DNA from: Apostichopus parvimensis
Lineage: Eukaryota; Echinodermata; Holothuroidea; Aspidochirotida; Stichopodidae
Assembly (NCBI GenBank): GCA_000934455.1
Contig: KN889091.1
Coordinates: 37,537 to 86,459, forward strand
Length of the DNA stretch: 48,923 nt
Direction of reading: 5' to 3'
Shown here: positions 19,378-31,100 of the stretch, piece after piece
How positions within the stretch are numbered: position 1 is the stretch's first letter
How the letters are laid out: every line of letters starts with the position of its first letter
Made by a program: the position numbers and the translations under genes
The notes under the pieces: generated by a model
Database searches by the model: none
What the model was told of the DNA's origin: nothing
The model's input: the letters and a program-made list of their open reading frames with translations, nothing else

Positions 19378-22300
19378 ATGTCTGAAGTTGGAAAGACATT
19401 CACACCAGGGGCAGGAGGCAAGGGCAAGAATAAAGATGTTGCATCTCCAGAACAACCCAGTGAGAAGAAGAAACTGTCCAAAGCAGAGAAAAGAAAGCTG
19501 AGGATGGAGAAACAGAAGGAGCAAAAACCTGATGCTAATCAACCTGATGCCCCATCAGTTAAGCAGCCTGAGAAGAAGATTGATGGACCTCAAAAGTCAA
19601 AAGCAGAATTAAAAGCAGAGAGAAGAGCAAAGCAGGTCGGTTGATTTATTTTGTGTCATGTACCGTTGGATTTGACCTCTGACATAAACATACTGTACAT
19701 TTATCGTAACATATTCCATATACTTTCCTCCATTACCTTACAGCTGTACACACTAAATCGCTAAACTAATGTGGTCTATAAAGTCTCAGAGAAGTTTTCA
19801 TTTGGTCAATGTTACCTTTCATTTCATATCTGACATGAAGGACATACCATGACCCTATATACTGTCAGCTAGGAGAGCATAAAATATGACAGATTTAATT
19901 TTCCTTCAACACTCATGGTTGCTGAATCTGACTTATTGAGCCTGTTAACAAAAACCTAACAAAGATATTGCTTTCAGTGTCAACATTTACATGGCATTAT
20001 CTTTGTCATATGAAAAACTCAAAACCAAAGAGAAAGTGAAAGTTTTTCAGATCCAAGTGGGACTATGGCATAAAAGATTTATAAACCTTTCTGCTCCCAG
20101 ACATGACTTTAAATTTAGAATACCTTCCAAGCGGATAAAGACTTGTCTTAACTGTTTGTGCAGTTGTTCTTCACAAAGTTATGTCGTATTTAAGATAAAG
20201 ATGATACTTTGGGCTTGTTTTCCCCTTTAAAATTGATCAAGACAGAGGAGTCCTGTTGGTGTTTTGGTAACATTTGTTTGAAGAGTAGTGTACCCAGAGT
20301 TTTCTTTGCACATTTCAACACTGTGTCTTTCTTATTACTCAGGAGGCAGAAAGGGCTGCTAAGCTGGCACAGAAAGGTGAAACGTCTTCTACAAATCAAG
20401 GGTCAACTGGAGGTCAGACTAAGCCTCGGTCAGAGAGTACGTATTGAATGAAATGTGCTTTTCTTTTGTTAGGTGCTTTAATTATGTTCTGTGTTTCCCT
20501 CTGTAATAGCAGTATGTATATTAGATTGCTGAAGATGTACCTGAGTTTGCTTTCTCATGCGTAGAGTATATTTGTTTGTGATGTGATGAGGCTATGTACT
20601 TTATTACAGTCATCAAGAAGGAGAGACCAAGAGTGAGCGATGATATCAAAGTAGACGACCCAAGTGTCCTGAAGAGGAGAGCGAAGAAGCTAGAAAAACA
20701 GCAGGTTAGTAATAGTTATGTCTCAAGATTGATTGTCTATTCTTGTCATCTTCCTGGTGATTACTAATTTTTTTCTTTGACAACCTTTCAATTTTTTCGT
20801 CAGATTTGTTGGTAAAAAGCATGACCAAAATAGATGTGTAGTTAAATATCATTGAGGAGTTAAGGTGGAGTGCAGAAGAGGGTTTGCTCCGCAAGATATC
20901 AGTGCTTCACAAACAGGATATAGAAATTTGATAGTCATTTGAGGTCAAGAGGTCAAAGTCTGAAAAAATTGTAAACATGATAAACTGTAAAAGTAGTGCT
21001 GGAATGAACTTCATATGTGGTATGTCTGCTGCATTTGGATGTGAAGGGTCATTTGAGGTCAAAAAATTGAAAAAGAAATGAAAAAAAAACTTTGTAAAAA
21101 GACAAACTTAATAAGTAAAGGGTGAATCAACTTGCTATTTTAGGGCTGCATTAGAGCAAGAACCTTGCTAATCACTTGAAGTCAATGATGTTGTCAAATA
21201 AAATATGGCATGGAATCAGCAAAAGCTCATTGGCTTCCTGATCTTACTCAGGTTTAGGATAGGAATCACTGCTAAAAACTTTCCAAATTTCAACCTTATT
21301 AGGTCAAGTTAGATCATTTATTTCTATTGTTACCAAACCCTCCATCCATCCACCCCATCTATCTATCTCATCTCTACCCCCACCCACCATACCCCCCCCC
21401 CCCAAACTAAAGACCAGCACTGCAGAACGATTACATATGAAAAATGAAACCATGCAAACCTTTCATTTCCCCCAAAATTCTTGTGTAGGTACCACAAAGG
21501 ATTGACAGTGAAAAGAAAGTCAATTTATTCAACCATCTGGATCAGTTTGAAAGAAGTATATCTCTGACGAAGGAACTAAGTTTTTCCAGCGGAGGAATAC
21601 ACCCTGCCGTTGTGATGCTAGGTCTGCAGTATGCTGAGGGATATATCTGTGGGGCCAACTCCAGGTAGGTTCCAGGCATTTTGCTGATTTTGAGCGTGTC
21701 CGGACAGCCCCCATTGGTCTGTAGAATATATGTCAACTTTCAAACACATTAATCCCTCGGTTAAAGTAATGGTTTCAGTTGTTCCAGATTCTGACCTGTC
21801 ATAAGTCTGAAATCCTGCACCCTTGTTCATTTATTTTGAGAACAGAGCTGTTTCCAATTTTATTCTTGACTCTGAATATCATCCTATGGTATGTTGGAGA
21901 ACTGCTAATGTATGTTTACAAGCATTGGTTTGTTTAATGTCCGGATTTCCCCAAACATATCATCTTCTTCCCACCTTATGTGAGCATCCTGGTGGATTTT
22001 AGAGAATCTTAAAACATAATAAAATAAAACTGTTTAATAGCAAACTGCTTATCCACTAGAGAGCCTGTGTAAGAGAATGTGTAAAAGTAAGTTGGCCTGA
22101 TGTTTCGATCCTAGCAGGGACTTCTTCAAACGCTAAATGCCCCTTTAGCCTTTAATCTTAAAACATCTAAGAACAGGCTTATTTAGCCTAGCCTACTTAA
22201 ATTGTACTTTGTATATATAACTTTCTAGAGTTTTTAACTGTGTTTACTAAATCTGGTAGAAAGTGGCAGCAGGGTCATCAAAGCAACAAGTCACTTTAGT

Positions 22301-25300
22301 TCCATTCAAGTTTTAATTTTGTGTTTTATTTTGTATTCTCCTCTAACTGTAGATGTATAGCAATGCTGCACGCATTTAAGAGGGTTATAGAGGACTACAC
22401 AACACCACACCATAAAGAACTATCCAGGGATTTGGACAACAAAATGAAACCAAATATAAGGTATACTATGGAACTGAATGAAAAACTTTGAATGGAAAAT
22501 ATGTTATTTCAGTTTTCAACGGGTTATAGTAGTTATAGAAAAACTATAGCACATCTGGTATTTAGCCAGTAACTGACCCGATATATCAAAGACTGAGTGT
22601 TACACAACATCCTATCTTTAATTTCATGTTTTCTTGATAATACCTTCATGTATGACCTACATTTCAGTATTATTTTTTTTTTTGCATTTTTTTTTTGCAG
22701 GGAGGGGGAGGAGGAGGGGGGTATGAGTATGAGTTTGCTGAATGTGAGACCAAGATTAATATGTGTTGTCACTGGGTCTTCAATTATCATACATAACAAT
22801 AGTCACTAAAGTATCATTTTCATTACAGTTTCTTGAACCAGTGTCGACCCAAGAGTGTAAGCATGGGGAATGCTATAAAGTATGTCAAAATGCAGATAAG
22901 CAACATACCACAAGACAAGTCAGATACTGAGGTATGATTCTCCATATTTTTCATTCTTTCACACCCAAAGAAAACCCCTCCCTCCCCCCTCTACAATCAA
23001 TTGCAAAACCAAATTTGCCCATCAAAGGATTTGGTGAATATGAGATGCCCACCACCACCTCAGATTCCTATTCCTGTGCCAAGAAATTTCTCCTATCATT
23101 TATTTCCTCTGAAGAAAGCAATCATCCTTTTGTGAAAAACATTTTTGAAGAGAGGCATTATTGGAACAATCATGATTAACTAGTTACTTTATAGGATGAA
23201 AAAAGTCCAGGCATAAATTAAGATCTTACCTTCCTTGTTGAAAATTTCTCCTGTTTTGAGAATTTCTTCTGGTTGAGTAATTCTCCAGCATTTTTGTCTG
23301 ATCTAAGTTTCTAATTCTCTGTGATTTTTACAAAGATGACATAGTTATTAGGTCTGACCCTTTGAGCTAGTTAGCAAGTTTAGTTTATAGTAAGATTTAA
23401 GATTTAATTCCTAAATACTTTCAAAGCATCATGCCCTTTACTCTCATTATAAAGTTGAACTTTAAGCTTGAAGTCTCATTGAAGCTGTTGCAAGAGTTAA
23501 AGGAAAATAAAACATTATTTAATCTTCCTGATGTCGATCTGTGAGTGTCTGTTATCTTCATATAGCATTTGTAAAGATTAACATTACGAACTGGAAAATT
23601 AATGTTCAAATAATGTTCCCCGTCTTTACAGGCTAAATCAATACTTTGTGAAAGTATTGATTCTTATATCAAGAAGAAGATTTACCTGGCCGATGATGCA
23701 ATATCTAATATTTTGATCGGGAACAAGAAAATCAAGGACAAAGATGTCATTATGATATACGGATGGTAAGTTTGTATCTGTGCCTCTGGCATCTAGGCAT
23801 ATTCTGGACCGGTGAGGGGTATGGGTGGGCCAGGCCCTATTTTGAAATTACTTATTTGGGGCAATGATAATTAGATGGATGGGAGAGGTGGATGGGAGAG
23901 GATAAGAGGATGGGAAGTTGACAGGAGGAGCTACAGGCTGTTGATCCGGTATGTGTAATTTTCTTATTATAATATCCAGGACGGATGAGGTCTGGTGAAG
24001 GGGATGGGGGCCCGGGCCCTCTATTGAAATTACTTATTGGAGCCACTGAAAAATAGCTACAAACATATTTCTTTTCAAAGTGAGGAAACATTTAGCATGC
24101 TTCATTCACAGGCATTCGTTACCTTTTACAGATGGTATCAGGTGAACCCCTATTTAGAGAGAAATTTGGTTATTAACTGATACTTGTCCTGTGGTAGCCT
24201 CCTCAAAGAAACCCCTGATCTGCTCCTGATATCAACTCAACAAATAACTAGACTTAGTACTTTAAAGGTGATCAGAGTTGTTCCCAAATATGTTATGAAA
24301 TCAGGCAATGGCTACTGAATTGGGTTGTTTCCTACTTGAGGTCAAAAGTCATGATCCACATGTGTTAGAATGTGAAAACTTGTTACGCCAGGAGGGAAAC
24401 TCTTCACTTCTCATATTTGACCAATTACGTCACGGAAGGCATATTTTGACATTCTGGTTTATATTCATTTTCTCACTTATTGAAGTTCTAATGGACGTTC
24501 TCTCTTTCTCCAGTTCCTCTTTAATCGTCCGAATTTTATGCGACGCTCACGAGAAGGAAGAGATTCAATTCCGAGTGATAGTCGTGGACAGCAGGCCGAA
24601 GCAGGAAGGGAAAGAGGCTGCGAAGAGACTAATCAGATGCGGGGTCAAATGTTCATACGTTCTTATTAATTCAGTCTTCTATATGATGCCCGAGGTGATT
24701 ATTACATCACAATGTTAACGGTTGTGTGAAATTTACAATCCAACCTCCAAGCTTTTAAATAAAAAAAGAAAGAAAGATAATCACTTCATGTGGTCTGCAG
24801 ATATTCTCCCAGATTCCCCCCTCCCCCCGGGCATATCCCACTGTCTTGTAAATGCAATTCATGTACTAGAATAGTACAGCCCATTTTTAAGAGAGGTGGA
24901 AATTGCAAGGGTTGATTATCAAACTAATCTGGCAATTCTTTTCCTTTTCATTTTTTTGGAGCCCTTTAATGTTTGTTCCATCACTTGGATAAGGTTGTTA
25001 ATGTCAATATTTCTTTATTTCTTCCGCAGGTCACAAAAGTTCTTCTAGGAGCCCATGCACTGTTAGCTAATGGATATATCATGTCAAGGGTTGGTTCTTC
25101 TCTCATCGCCATGGTAGCCAAGTCACAAAATGTACCTGTTCTTGTTTGTTGTGAGACGTACAAATTTAGTGAAAGAGCACAGACTGATAGTTTTGTCACC
25201 AATGAATTAGGTAAGTGTGACAATCAACCAAACTTGTTCCCCTCCCCATAAGCATGTTTGGTTTTCCCTAGAGGGAAAACTATGAAGTCCCTCATACCGA

Positions 25301-25863
25301 CCTTGCAAAATTTTGCGGGGGACCACAAATTGCATAGTTGGCAATGACTATAACACGGATCGCAAAGTCGGTAATTACTATTTCGGTTAGATGCGTCCAG
25401 CATGGGAGCATACAGACACATACTCAAAGTCGAAGCCAAATTGAATTAATCAGGTCACACATACAGAGTTTATGCGTGCTAAGTTCTTCAATACGGCCAT
25501 CATTAACTAAGCTTTGATTACCTTCCTGAGACATATAATAGTCTAATGAAGCACTTCTCAATGTATAGAAATATTTTGGATTGGTCAAACAGATTCTCTT
25601 GAAACCTTCAAGCATGTTAAGGAACAATCCTGATGACCATTGATCTTTTAAAACTCTTCTCAGGGGACCCTGACGACCTGGTTCATAGCAACAGCTCTGT
25701 GGACTACCTGCGTAACTGGAGGTCCATTAAGAACCTTACCGTTCTCAACCTGGTCTACGACGTGTTCCCCCCAGAGCTGGTATCCATGGTGGTCACTGAA
25801 CTTGGGATGATCCCATGCACATCCGTACCGGTGGTCCTCAGGGTTAGGAACGTTGAGGGATAA
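19378..25863 (+). CDS. EIF2B4: Translation initiation factor eIF2B subunit delta
   Basis: Ten coding exons: 19378-19635, 20343-20436, 20610-20704, 21489-21664, 22353-22460, 22829-22931, 23632-23765, 24514-24694, 25030-25210 and 25664-25863. All junctions are GT/AG and phases agree, giving 509 residues (human about 523). Residues 1-150 are a lysine/glutamate-rich disordered tail containing [14 protein letters not shown], conserved in the family. From about 180 onward is the IF-2B fold, with [72 protein letters not shown] and [11 protein letters not shown]. eIF2B is the cytosolic guanine-nucleotide exchange factor for eIF2; delta belongs to the regulatory core that senses phosphorylated eIF2 in the integrated stress response. 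The start ATG follows six bases after an acceptor at 19371, so a non-coding exon lies upstream. The last coding bases are part of a 65-bp tandem repeat. Confidence 0.97.
20942..20955 (+). promoter_or_regulatory. AGGTCA direct repeat with 2-bp spacer
   Basis: Two perfect AGGTCA half-sites in an EIF2B4 intron resemble a nuclear-receptor DR2 element. The surrounding 150 bp contain another AGGTCA and look repeat-like, so this may be chance within a repeat. Confidence 0.2.
22075..22160 (-). repeat. Dispersed repeat with GATCC-type hairpin, copy 1
   Basis: Shares the block TGTGTAAAA-TAAGT-GGCC, then GATCCTAGCAGG and a CTTCTTC-like run, with 37436-37520. Read on the minus strand it has TGAAGAAG, a stem-loop around CCTGCTAGG and then GATCGAAAC. 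It lies in the EIF2B4 intron between exons 4 and 5. Confidence 0.6.
23803..24055 (+). repeat. Repeat cluster in EIF2B4 intron 7
   Basis: Two direct copies of a block of about 75 bp (about 23803-23875 and 23975-24055, sharing GGCC-GGCCCT-TATTGAAATTACTTATT-like sequence) flank a GGATGGGAGAGG-rich segment. The middle segment (23888-23971), including TACAGGCTGTTGATC and GGTATGTGTAATTT, recurs at 30741-30824 in the AK2 gene, so it is a dispersed repeat. Confidence 0.6.
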
Positions 25864-26060
25864 GACTTGGGATGATCCCATGCACATCCGTACCAGTGGT
25901 CCTCAGGGCTAGGAACGTTGAGGGATGAGTCCTGGGATGATCCCATGCACATCCGTACCAGTGGTCCTCAGGGCTAGGAACGTTGAGGGATGAGTCCTGG
26001 GATGATCCCATGCACATCCGTACCGGTGGTCCTCAGGGTTAGGAACGTTGAGGGATAAGA
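25801..26060 (+). repeat. 65-bp tandem repeat, four copies, starting inside the last EIF2B4 exon
   Basis: Units begin at 25801, 25866, 25931 and 25996, each exactly 65 bp, with only CTTG of a fifth at 26061. The first unit encodes the last 20 residues of eIF2B delta plus the TAA stop; the other three lie in the 3' UTR. Copies 1 and 4 share variants (CCGG, GGTTAGG, GATAAGA) while copies 2 and 3 share others (CCAG, GGCTAGG, GATGAGT). This pattern suggests expansion followed by exchange between units. Confidence 0.97.
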
Positions 26061-27149
26061 CTTGCAGCAAGTTCAAAGCGCACCAAGTGTTTCTTTGCCA
26101 AACACTTCCGACTTGAGCAGCAAAATAATTTTTGAATTTGCTAACTTTTGGTCAGTATTTGAGATTGGTGACTTATTAATGAATCAATTTCCGGAGCTCA
26201 TTCGAGAAGACTTTTATATCAGAAGCGTCGCACCACATCCCCCCCCCCCCACTCCATAATCGCAGAGACGAGAAGGTGACAGTTTTGATGACAGACCTTT
26301 GGCGAACTTTTGAAAATTCAATTATTACCGGTGCATTGTTGATGCCCTAAAGTAGTAACACATGTTAAATTGTTTGTTGGATACCACATCTATTCTTTAA
26401 CCATTTGAGTGTGGTGATAACTTTGCCTTCAGTTATGAAGCTGAATCACGATATTGTCACAAATTATTAAAGAAATACTGAATTCAGGGCTTCCCAATAG
26501 GTGGCCTACAGGCCAGGAAAGTTTTTAATCTGGCTTGTGAAAAAGAAATCGGCCCACGAACTTGCTTTTATTAAGATATGAGTGTCAATGATACCTTATA
26601 TTTTAGCACCAAACCGGCCGAGTCTGCACATTGCTCAATCTACTGTAAGTACAGTATAGCAAGATTTTGCTCCAATCACTTTTTTCTCTCAGGTCCTCAT
26701 TGAAATTAATTGAGAACTTCTGGATGTAATGAAGAGGAATTTTATGTAGTGAATATCACAAATTGGTTATTCAGTCTTCAATAAATGTATTTATACAAAA
26801 TTGAGTTTATATCATCAATTCGCTCACAGATTATAAATTTCAGGTAAATATTGAGAACTTCAGTGATGTTGTTTATTTAAAAAACTACCTTCCATGCCAC
26901 TGAAAACTTAGGTCAACCCCCATTGTTTTTCAAAAACAAAAATCTTTCAACAACAAAGAAACACTTCACACAACATATTTAATTAAAAATAGAATCACAC
27001 GGTTAGATACGTAAAGAATATATCTCTGTGTATTTTTCTTCCTTGTTTGACTGCACTCTTATCGTAAAAAAAAAGAGACAAATGTTTAGACAGTAGACTT
27101 TGATGAAACCCGGTTGCAACTGATGATCACTGATGGATGACTAACAAAT

Positions 27150-27241
27150 AAATGCCAATACAAATAAGTAGAACAGTTCTAAATGCCAATGCAAATAATT
27201 AGAATAGTTCTAAATGCCAAGCAAATTATCAGAACAGTTTC
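27150..27241 (+). repeat. Three-unit 31-bp tandem repeat
   Basis: Units start at 27150, 27181 and 27212 with consensus AAATGCCAAT-CAAATAATTAGAACAGTTCT; the third is one base short. Confidence 0.85.
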
Positions 27242-27559
27242 TCTTCCATTACCCATTAGTACCACCATTACCACTGAATACTTTCTTCTACATGATTCAA
27301 ATTTGATGAAAGGTCGCAATTAAAATTAAACATTTTCACGAACCATTTTACCCACAGAACCACCCTATTGTTGAAATATACCTTTAGCCAACAATGGCCG
27401 ATTTCCATGCTAAAATCAACATGTTAAATCTGATTCATGTTGCAAATTTATCTAAATGGTATTTATTGCAAAGGCCAACTTCATAATGAACCAAATTATT
27501 TGTAGTTCAACTTTGATACATTACTGCATACAGTGGTGTGAAAGTATCATGTTAGTAAG

Positions 27560-27853
27560 CAGCGATGTGCTCACGTCGAGCGGCTGCCCCCCCCCTACCC
27601 TGCCCTTGGCACAAACAGTATTTTAAACATTTCCGCCTGGCTCATTTTCTTGTGTTTAATTTAACAAATTTATCAAAATGTGGGTGAATACTTGGCACAG
27701 AAGTTTGCACCAGAATAGGAAAAAGACCATTTGCTATCTTAGCATACTTCATTTGGCGAGGGGAACCCCCACCCCTGACACCCCTACCCAGGACCTATAT
27801 CACACTACCGTATAAATCCGCCCGGCACTCAAATATTCCTCAGCACATCCCTC
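27560..27853. mobile_element. Probable MITE with imperfect terminal inverted repeats
   Basis: The left end reads CAGCGATGTGCTCACG; the right end in reverse complement reads GAGGGATGTGCTGAGG. GTAAG is found immediately outside both ends, too short to call a full hAT 8-bp duplication. The interior is non-coding with poly(C) tracts. It may be a decayed hAT-like element. Confidence 0.4.
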
Positions 27854-28169
27854 GTAAGTCGTTACCATTCAATTTGTTTCCTGAGGTTTCAAAGTTAATA
27901 TATATGTAAACTAACTTTTTTCAGGAGAAGAAATCTTCCAGCTTTTGCCAGAACCAGACAGTAACTTAATTTAATAAAGAAAAGATGTACGATAGTTTGG
28001 ATGCAAAGGTACAGTTCATCAGGTTTCTGTAAAACCTACCCAACCGGCCAAATTTGACATTACCCACACATACACACACACACACAATACCATAACATAT
28101 CTCTATTTTTCTATGTGTTTTTTGCTATTATTTTGCTAAAGGTGTATAGACTATTTCTTTTAGCCTTCA

Positions 28170-31100
28170 TTACACAAACATGACTTTATCCTTCTTAGCC
28201 TGTGCAAATACTGCTAAGATACTGGAATATACACTGCCTGGTTCTCTTGCTGCATCTATCTTAGCATGAAGACCCTGTTTCTTGTAGTAGTCTACTAGGG
28301 GTACCGTCTGTGTGTGGTACGCGGTCAGCCGTTTCGTCAGCGTCTCTTCGTTGTCGTCTGATCTCTTGATGAGTGGTTCCCCGGTTACCTAGACAACGTC
28401 CGAAAAGTGAGAGTGTTATTATGCGGTTCGATTGTCGATCACAAGTTAAAAACGATAACATTAGGATTTATATTTGTGGATTTGAACCAATTCAGACAGA
28501 CTTGAATTGCAAAAGTCCTTTCTTCTTTGCATCTGGTACCAGGAATAATAGTTCATGTACAACAACTCTTCTTTTACCAGTGGTACTTTAAAAACTCAGC
28601 AGTGAATGTCCGACCATTGCGCATCAAAATATTATTTTTCAATATTCATAGTAAAACTCCCCACAATAACAAGTTAATGGACTTGTCGGCAACAATGCAT
28701 AGCAACTTTAAAATTAAGGGTGTATTCGAAGTGAAAGTGTACTTCCACAAAGTTCAAAAGGATACATTTCCTTTGCATACTGCATATATGCATCACACAA
28801 GCAACAAGGTTTCCTATGGATGTTTCTGAGAAAAGATGTAATTGGGTGTGATCGTCTAACCACTTTTGCATATTCATAGGGTTTAATATATAATCCAGAT
28901 ATAACATGAATATTCATGACGTTTACTCACATCATCCTTCATGTGTTCCTTTGGCGGACTGAACTCTTCGTGGTACGACCTTCCGCTTGGTTTGTGGATT
29001 AGCCTCCCAGTGATCCTCTTGATAAGGAGTGAATCGTCGATGCTAAACTCAACCACCGCATCCAACTTTGCCTTTCTCTGCTTCAGCAGACCATCCAGCT
29101 GTGAACGACAAAACAAAAGATGAAGAGGAGAAAAAAGAACCACTTTACTGATTACCATGGAAACGAGAGTCAACTATCATTCAATGCTTGGGGCTTGACG
29201 GATCGGAATTTGTTTGCGGGTTGAAAAAAATCAAAAATATTCTGTATTAAGTTTTCATCAATGTAGAGCTGACACATATATATGGCAAGGCCAAGGAATA
29301 ATTTAGTGTTCACATTTTGTATAGCCAGATTGAAGGCTCCAGGTTTAGTCTCATATATATTACTACATGGTTCATGTGTACAGAAGCTGCTATGTATGTA
29401 CATCTTTCTACTCGTGCTTGTATAACTATTTTCCCCATGCCCTGCAAGGCTTCAGAGTGAACAGAGGTCGAAACCTTATAATCATTGTATCTCAACAAGC
29501 TGCCACACCCTAATACTGGAACATGTGTAGCATCCCTCTAATGAGCAGAAGAACCATATTGTTTATGGTGGAGGTCAAAGGTCAATGTGCTCTTTAGGCG
29601 ATAAATGATTGTGAAGGTGTGCCCCTGTAAACCTACCCAAAGGCCAAGTAATCACCACCAACTTGGAATGAAATGAAACCTTTGAATTGAAAACACTTCC
29701 TGTCAAACTAGAAAGTTCTGATTTCAGGAAGTATCTATCTGATAATTCTATCTGAAGGAGACACTAAACACAACCAGGGCAACTGGCTTAATATGATAGA
29801 GATCTTTGTGAAAGACAACTTCCCTAAACAGCTTAGGATAAATATTGATCAATTGGGGAGATATCCTTGTTGAAGGTTTAAAGTCATATTCCGAAGGTTG
29901 TCATGTTTAAATCTATGATGACATGTCAATACAGTAGTTCCACATAGTGGAATATTTTTCTTTCTCTTATTTTTTTTGGCTTTTCATATTGTCAAGGTAG
30001 AATGTTTTGAAACTGAAACCAATGCTATCATTAGGATGATTAGGTCATGATACAAGGTTCAATATTTTAGATTCAACATTTCCAATGCAGAATATAAACA
30101 AGGTTCCTCGTCTAAGATGATTACTTTCTCTCTGTAATTTTCTGGAGATTTTTGTGTAAGGGGAGGGGAGGGGGGTTAAAGTGGGGACGGGAAAGGCATG
30201 GAATGTGAAATACGTACAAACTGCATAATTCAGATTACCAACCCCCCCCCTCCCCTTCCTGGCCCCCATTCACAGAATAAAGAACATCCAATGGCTGTTT
30301 TACCAAGAATCATACAACAATTTGCTTGGTAGTTTTACCTTCTCCGCTTGGACAACTGTCCTTGGAAACCCATCCAGAAGAAATCCATTTTTGCATTCTG
30401 GGGAGTCCAGTTTGTTGTCAATCATCTGTACGACCAGCTCGTCGCTGACCAACTGACCGGCATCCATCACCTTCTTCACTGTCTTGCCAAGCTCTGATCC
30501 AGATGACACTACTGCCCTCAACATGTCCCCCGTTGCTAGGTGACAGACACAAAACTTCTCCACCAGTTTAGGTGCCTGTGAAGAGTAAATAGAGAGACCC
30601 GTTATCAAACTCAAACTTGAATCAGAACATTAACCTTGTGTTTTGCTCCTTGCTTTGACTAAAGACAGATTTAGTTCAATACCCTGTACACTCTCTTTGA
30701 AAGTTACAATAACCTGCTTTCATTTCATCTTTCATGGCAGGTGGATGGGAAAGGGAAAGAGGGTGGGAAGTGGACAGCAGGAGTTACAGGCTGTTGATCT
30801 GGTATGTGTAATTTCCTATGATAAATTTGGTATTAATTTTAAGTACAGTGTACTCTAAATGTTGTGTACGAGGCAAAAACAATTTATATCTATATATATA
30901 GGAATAACGGTAAAACTGTCAAACAACTATGCTGCATTTAAAGAAAGGCTGGATCTCGAGTGAGATACAATAATTAAATTAGGTAAGTGATTGGAAGTAA
31001 AACAGCCAATGTTTGGTTTTTGCATAGCTTTCGAGCAAAACTAGCTCTTCTTCAGTGCATCATCACCGACAGTGATATATATATATCATCAGGCCCATAT

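Larger units (their letters stand above)
26061..28169. other. Intergenic region between EIF2B4 and AK2 (tail-to-tail)
   Basis: Holds the EIF2B4 3' UTR with a candidate AATAAA at 26779-26784, a three-unit 31-bp tandem repeat (27150-27241, consensus beginning AAATGCCAAT), an inverted-repeat element (27560-27853) and a short CA repeat near 28070-28085. A candidate minus-strand AATAAA for AK2 is at 27472-27477. No gene is seen. Confidence 0.55.

Noticed and set aside
24308-24513. Open frame extending the eighth EIF2B4 exon upstream
   Set aside because: The acceptor CTTTCTCCAG at 24513 and the phase with the previous exon (TG|T for Cys) fix the exon start at 24514.
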